DNA from: CAYYJM01 sp964471755
GTDB taxonomy: Bacteria > Planctomycetota > Planctomycetia > Gemmatales > Gemmataceae
Length of the DNA stretch: 25,210 nt
NCBI GenBank assembly: GCA_964471755.1
Contig: CAYYJM010000064.1
Location: 1 to 25,210, forward strand
Reading direction: 5' to 3'
In this document: positions 25,101 to 25,210 of the stretch, in pieces
How positions within the stretch are numbered: position 1 is the stretch's first letter
Layout of the letters: each line of letters begins with the position of its first letter
Made by a program: the position numbers and the translations under genes
Notes under the pieces: generated by a model
What the model was told of the DNA's origin: nothing
The model's database searches: none
Seen by the model: only the letters and a program-made list of their open reading frames with translations

Positions 25101-25210
25101 GGAAGGTCGAGCGACTCCAGGCTCTCCGCAGCAAGACTCGCGAGGTCGAGTCTGTCCATTCGGACGTGGTGCCCTGTTTCCGCTCGGTCGTACAGCAGTT
25201 GATCCGGGAT
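19103..25210 (+). CDS. nrdJ: Adenosylcobalamin-dependent class II ribonucleotide reductase, three inteins, 3' end outside window
   Basis: The frame runs unbroken from the ATG at 19103 to the window edge: 2036 codons, of which 884 belong to the reductase. NrdJ reduces ribonucleotides to deoxyribonucleotides with an adenosylcobalamin-generated thiyl radical, independent of oxygen. The host protein shows LNFVPRTSRI, NSPQWFNTGL, HACFIQSV (first redox Cys), YGSGTGSNFSSLRG, GVQFHSTVNEWHTCP, ASNP/CSEYMFLDDTAC (Asn, radical Cys and Glu, plus the second redox Cys 11 residues on), CNLASLNLL and APTG/TIGLLMDCDTTG. This pattern fits class II rather than class I. Inteins sit at ASNP/CSE, APTG/TIG and SGAISK/. 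The N-terminal ATP-cone of many RNRs is absent: the catalytic region starts at once. Weak ggaag lies about 12 bases before the ATG. It probably has its own promoter at 19001-19009. Confidence 0.95.
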   Translation, partial: MQITRRYTTAGKDPFVSLNFVPRTSRITNPDGSVVFEMKDLLAPDGWSQVAVDILAQKYFRRAGVPKQTVRVEEAGLPVWLQRSIPATDNPTLGRETDARQVFHRLAGCWAYWGWKANYFSSEADALAFYDESCYMLAAQMAAPNSPQWFNTGLHWAYGITGPAQGHFRVDPASGQVVRSTSAYEQPAPHACFIQSVQDDLVNDGGIMDLWVREARIFKYGSGTGSNFSSLRGEGEPLSGGGKSSGLMSFLKIGDRAAGAIKSGGTTRRAAKMVVLDLDHPDIEEFVTWKVVEEEKVAALVAGSRQLNRHLNAILKAYHRWPNVAERGDRTKNTDLRKAMADAKAALLPTNYIERALQLAEQGFTSLRIEEYDTDWNSKAYATVSGQNSNNSVRVTNEFMQAVENDGTWNLIWRTEQEKARAEGRSPKPRKTLRARDLWNQISYAAWACADPGVQFHSTVNEWHTCPVDGAIRASNPCVTGDTRVATSAGWQRIDHLLERDFEVLGSDGRFHAIKPAFATGVKPVYRLRTRSGFEVKLTADHRVLTVNRGDVPAHELTRNDTVVLSAGPHERFRTGADLVGASSLDDRIGEFLGLLIGDGCLMGQEEQALVTLAPEEAAVAARIAESLRSYRTEFAVDGRGARAIAVNQPQTTLRLGTGSRCVVDEVKRFAVLNAGSENKRFTEAAFTLDRRSLAAVLRGLFTAEGAVAHYGDRSQYVSLDSTSQELLRQVQILLLSFGIKAKLYPNRRAMTQTTALLPDGRGGHKEYPIAQLHSLRISRSSRIVFEQEIGFIEGSPKCEKLARLNREVTTYADRLDDQVESLEYLGVETVYDLTEPTTHHFVANGVVVHNCSEYMFLDDTACNLASLNLLRFFDAKASRFQVDSFRHAARIWTLILEISVYMAQFPSMAVAQKSYDYRTLGLGYANMGSLLMVQGLPYDSNESRHQCAAISALMHAVSYATSAEIAGEAGPFPRYEANREAMLRVVRNHRRAAYNAVPSEYEGLTITPVGLDSRYCPDYLVRAAQAESDRMVELGTKFGFRNAQVTCIAPTGCLVGSSLVVTDRGLVPLNSLGNVEGDTWQEVGFQVATDEGERLATKFYINGVAPTRKVRTHCGYEIQGTVQHRVKVVDGESGQWVWKHFADLVPGDVVPLAMDNLIGTAREVKLPPLPELYWTSDYITTVPRTMTPGLAELVGYFMGDGSLHARGLRFCVSKEDPDVVTRLCQLGHSLFNLTAHVEDRQGYTEVVLSSVPLVLWWEACGFAKAAPSPEHQGKGYLPCIPNAVLYSNDRACYGAFLRGLFEADGTVTQGAPSWTTGHGEFAAQVRSLLLSLGLVTMTKHDISGWGQSLLHVLRIRNASYNPVFLDRVGFIGMRKQQAVNLRTEEQGARRDHIYLSEELLERASTCGVATNAVALSIKRHGALTRRCLREVVEATGDPDLRHALGFYYDTVAANEDGGEQLTYDLSVPANVTYVANGFVSHNTIGLLMDCDTTGVEPDFALVKFKKLAGGGYFKIINASIPPALERLGYSREQIDDIVRYCRGAGTLHGCPHINAAALRAKGMPEDVLHRIEATLPGVFELGFTFNRWTIGDEVLTGKLGFKKEQVEDPGFNVLVGLGFTREQIDQANDYVCGTMTVEGAPHLKVEHLPVFDCANRCGKIGRRYLAVESHIRMMAAAQPFVSGAISKCVVGDTLIATEYGLVPIADFYQGELPDTFREDRMRVASLGGPQETAQFYYGGTRSTIRLRLADGRVIEGTPNHRVKVGNEDGYDWKRLDEITERDMVAYQIGTEMWAQEPYRLAFIGSPLYGCQKTIRIPIEVDGQLARLLGCLVAEGNITPQNGTVHLTNNSEAVLAFAQQAFRELFGLETRISTDARNGVKTVIASSKTLVEFLQHLGLDFKARDKTIPACILRSPRDVVREFIGGLWLDGYIRHDGMVAICLATERLIRQLQVVMNNFGIRARIGAKWNADYERSYYELQMNGPDARRFAELIEVQEPWKVERLQALRSKTREVESVHSDVVPCFRSVVQQLIRD
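20534..21655 (+). other. NrdJ intein 1 (LAGLIDADG), at ASNP/CSE
   Basis: A 374-residue intein at precursor residue 478. Block A is CVTGDTRVATSAGW and block B is LTADHRVLT (T-x-x-H). The two LAGLIDADG helices are FLGLLIGDGCLM and VLRGLFTAEGAV. Block F/G is VYDLTEPTTHHFVANGVVVHN with canonical penultimate His-Asn and Cys at +1. The +1 Cys is the first residue of CSEYMF, the expected radical cysteine. All splicing and endonuclease motifs look intact, and the frame is clean, so both splicing and homing may be active. Confidence 0.95.
22262..23551 (+). other. NrdJ intein 2 (LAGLIDADG), at APTG/TIG
   Basis: A 430-residue intein. Block A is CLVGSSLVVTDRGLVP, with Ser-Ser where many inteins have Asp-Thr. 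Block B contains GTVQHRVKV. LAGLIDADG helices are LVGYFMGDGSLHARG and FLRGLFEADGTV. Block F/G is YDLSVPANVTYVANGFVSHN followed by Thr at +1. The site interrupts the conserved PTG-T-I-G loop, which binds substrate phosphate in ribonucleotide reductases. Canonical splice ends are all present. Confidence 0.95.
24167..25210 (+). other. NrdJ intein 3 (LAGLIDADG), at SGAISK/, 3' end outside window
   Basis: It starts at the Cys after VSGAISK, where reductases normally continue with Thr or Ser and then VNMP. The first 348 residues are in the window: block A CVVGDTLIATEYGLVP, block B GTPNHRVKV, and endonuclease helices LLGCLVAEGNI and FIGGLWLDGYIRHDG. The C-terminal splice block is not in the window. 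It resembles intein 2 through GLVP, the FY-x-x-G element and HRVKV. Confidence 0.9.

Noticed and set aside
1..25210. CRISPR array, rRNA, tRNA or insertion sequence with transposase
   Set aside because: No regularly spaced direct repeats, RNA gene signatures or transposase motifs were seen on either strand.

Overview
The window is high-GC bacterial DNA with planctomycete hallmarks, most likely from the Gemmataceae or a close relative. The evidence is a DUF1559 prepilin-like protein, a DUF1549/DUF1553 (PSCyt2/PSD1) protein, a small protein ending in the 'AGC...HCR...GCW' pattern that is abundant in Gemmata-type genomes, and a Cys-rich secreted protein of planctomycete type. The lineage is inferred from gene families only. 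A 10-base N gap at 1631-1640 shows this is a draft assembly.

Layout. 1-4985 (+): 3' part of a giant HEAT/DUF4132 protein. 5060-6253 (-): CobW-type metallochaperone GTPase, facing the first gene across a perfect 15-bp hairpin. 6351-6522: nested inverted repeats resembling a MITE. 6636-8533 (+): btaA-btaB, an overlapping two-gene operon for betaine lipid (DGTS) synthesis. 8560-9249 (-): small Gemmata-type family. 9373-11553 (-): DUF1549/DUF1553 protein whose signal peptide is cut by an in-frame TGA. 11605-12153: gene-free, with a cluster of palindromes. 12154-13124 (-): Phd-like small protein and HNH nuclease in an overlapping pair. 13270-14238 (-): DUF1559 pseudopilin-like protein. 14381-15052 (-): Cys-rich exported protein. 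15203-16993 (+): GH15 glucoamylase/trehalase-like enzyme. 17276-18964 (+): dCTP deaminase (dcd) with an intein. 19103 to the window end (+): adenosylcobalamin-dependent class II ribonucleotide reductase (nrdJ) with two complete inteins and the start of a third.

The most striking region is 17.2-25.2 kb. Two adjacent genes of deoxynucleotide supply, dcd and nrdJ, carry four inteins, each at a highly conserved active-site or signature motif. The dcd intein has an HNH-type homing endonuclease plus a helix-turn-helix segment, and lacks the usual penultimate histidine. The nrdJ inteins are LAGLIDADG types. Intein 1 sits exactly before the cysteine expected to become the thiyl radical, so the splicing nucleophile and the catalytic residue are the same amino acid. 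Neither enzyme can have an intact active site until its precursor is spliced.
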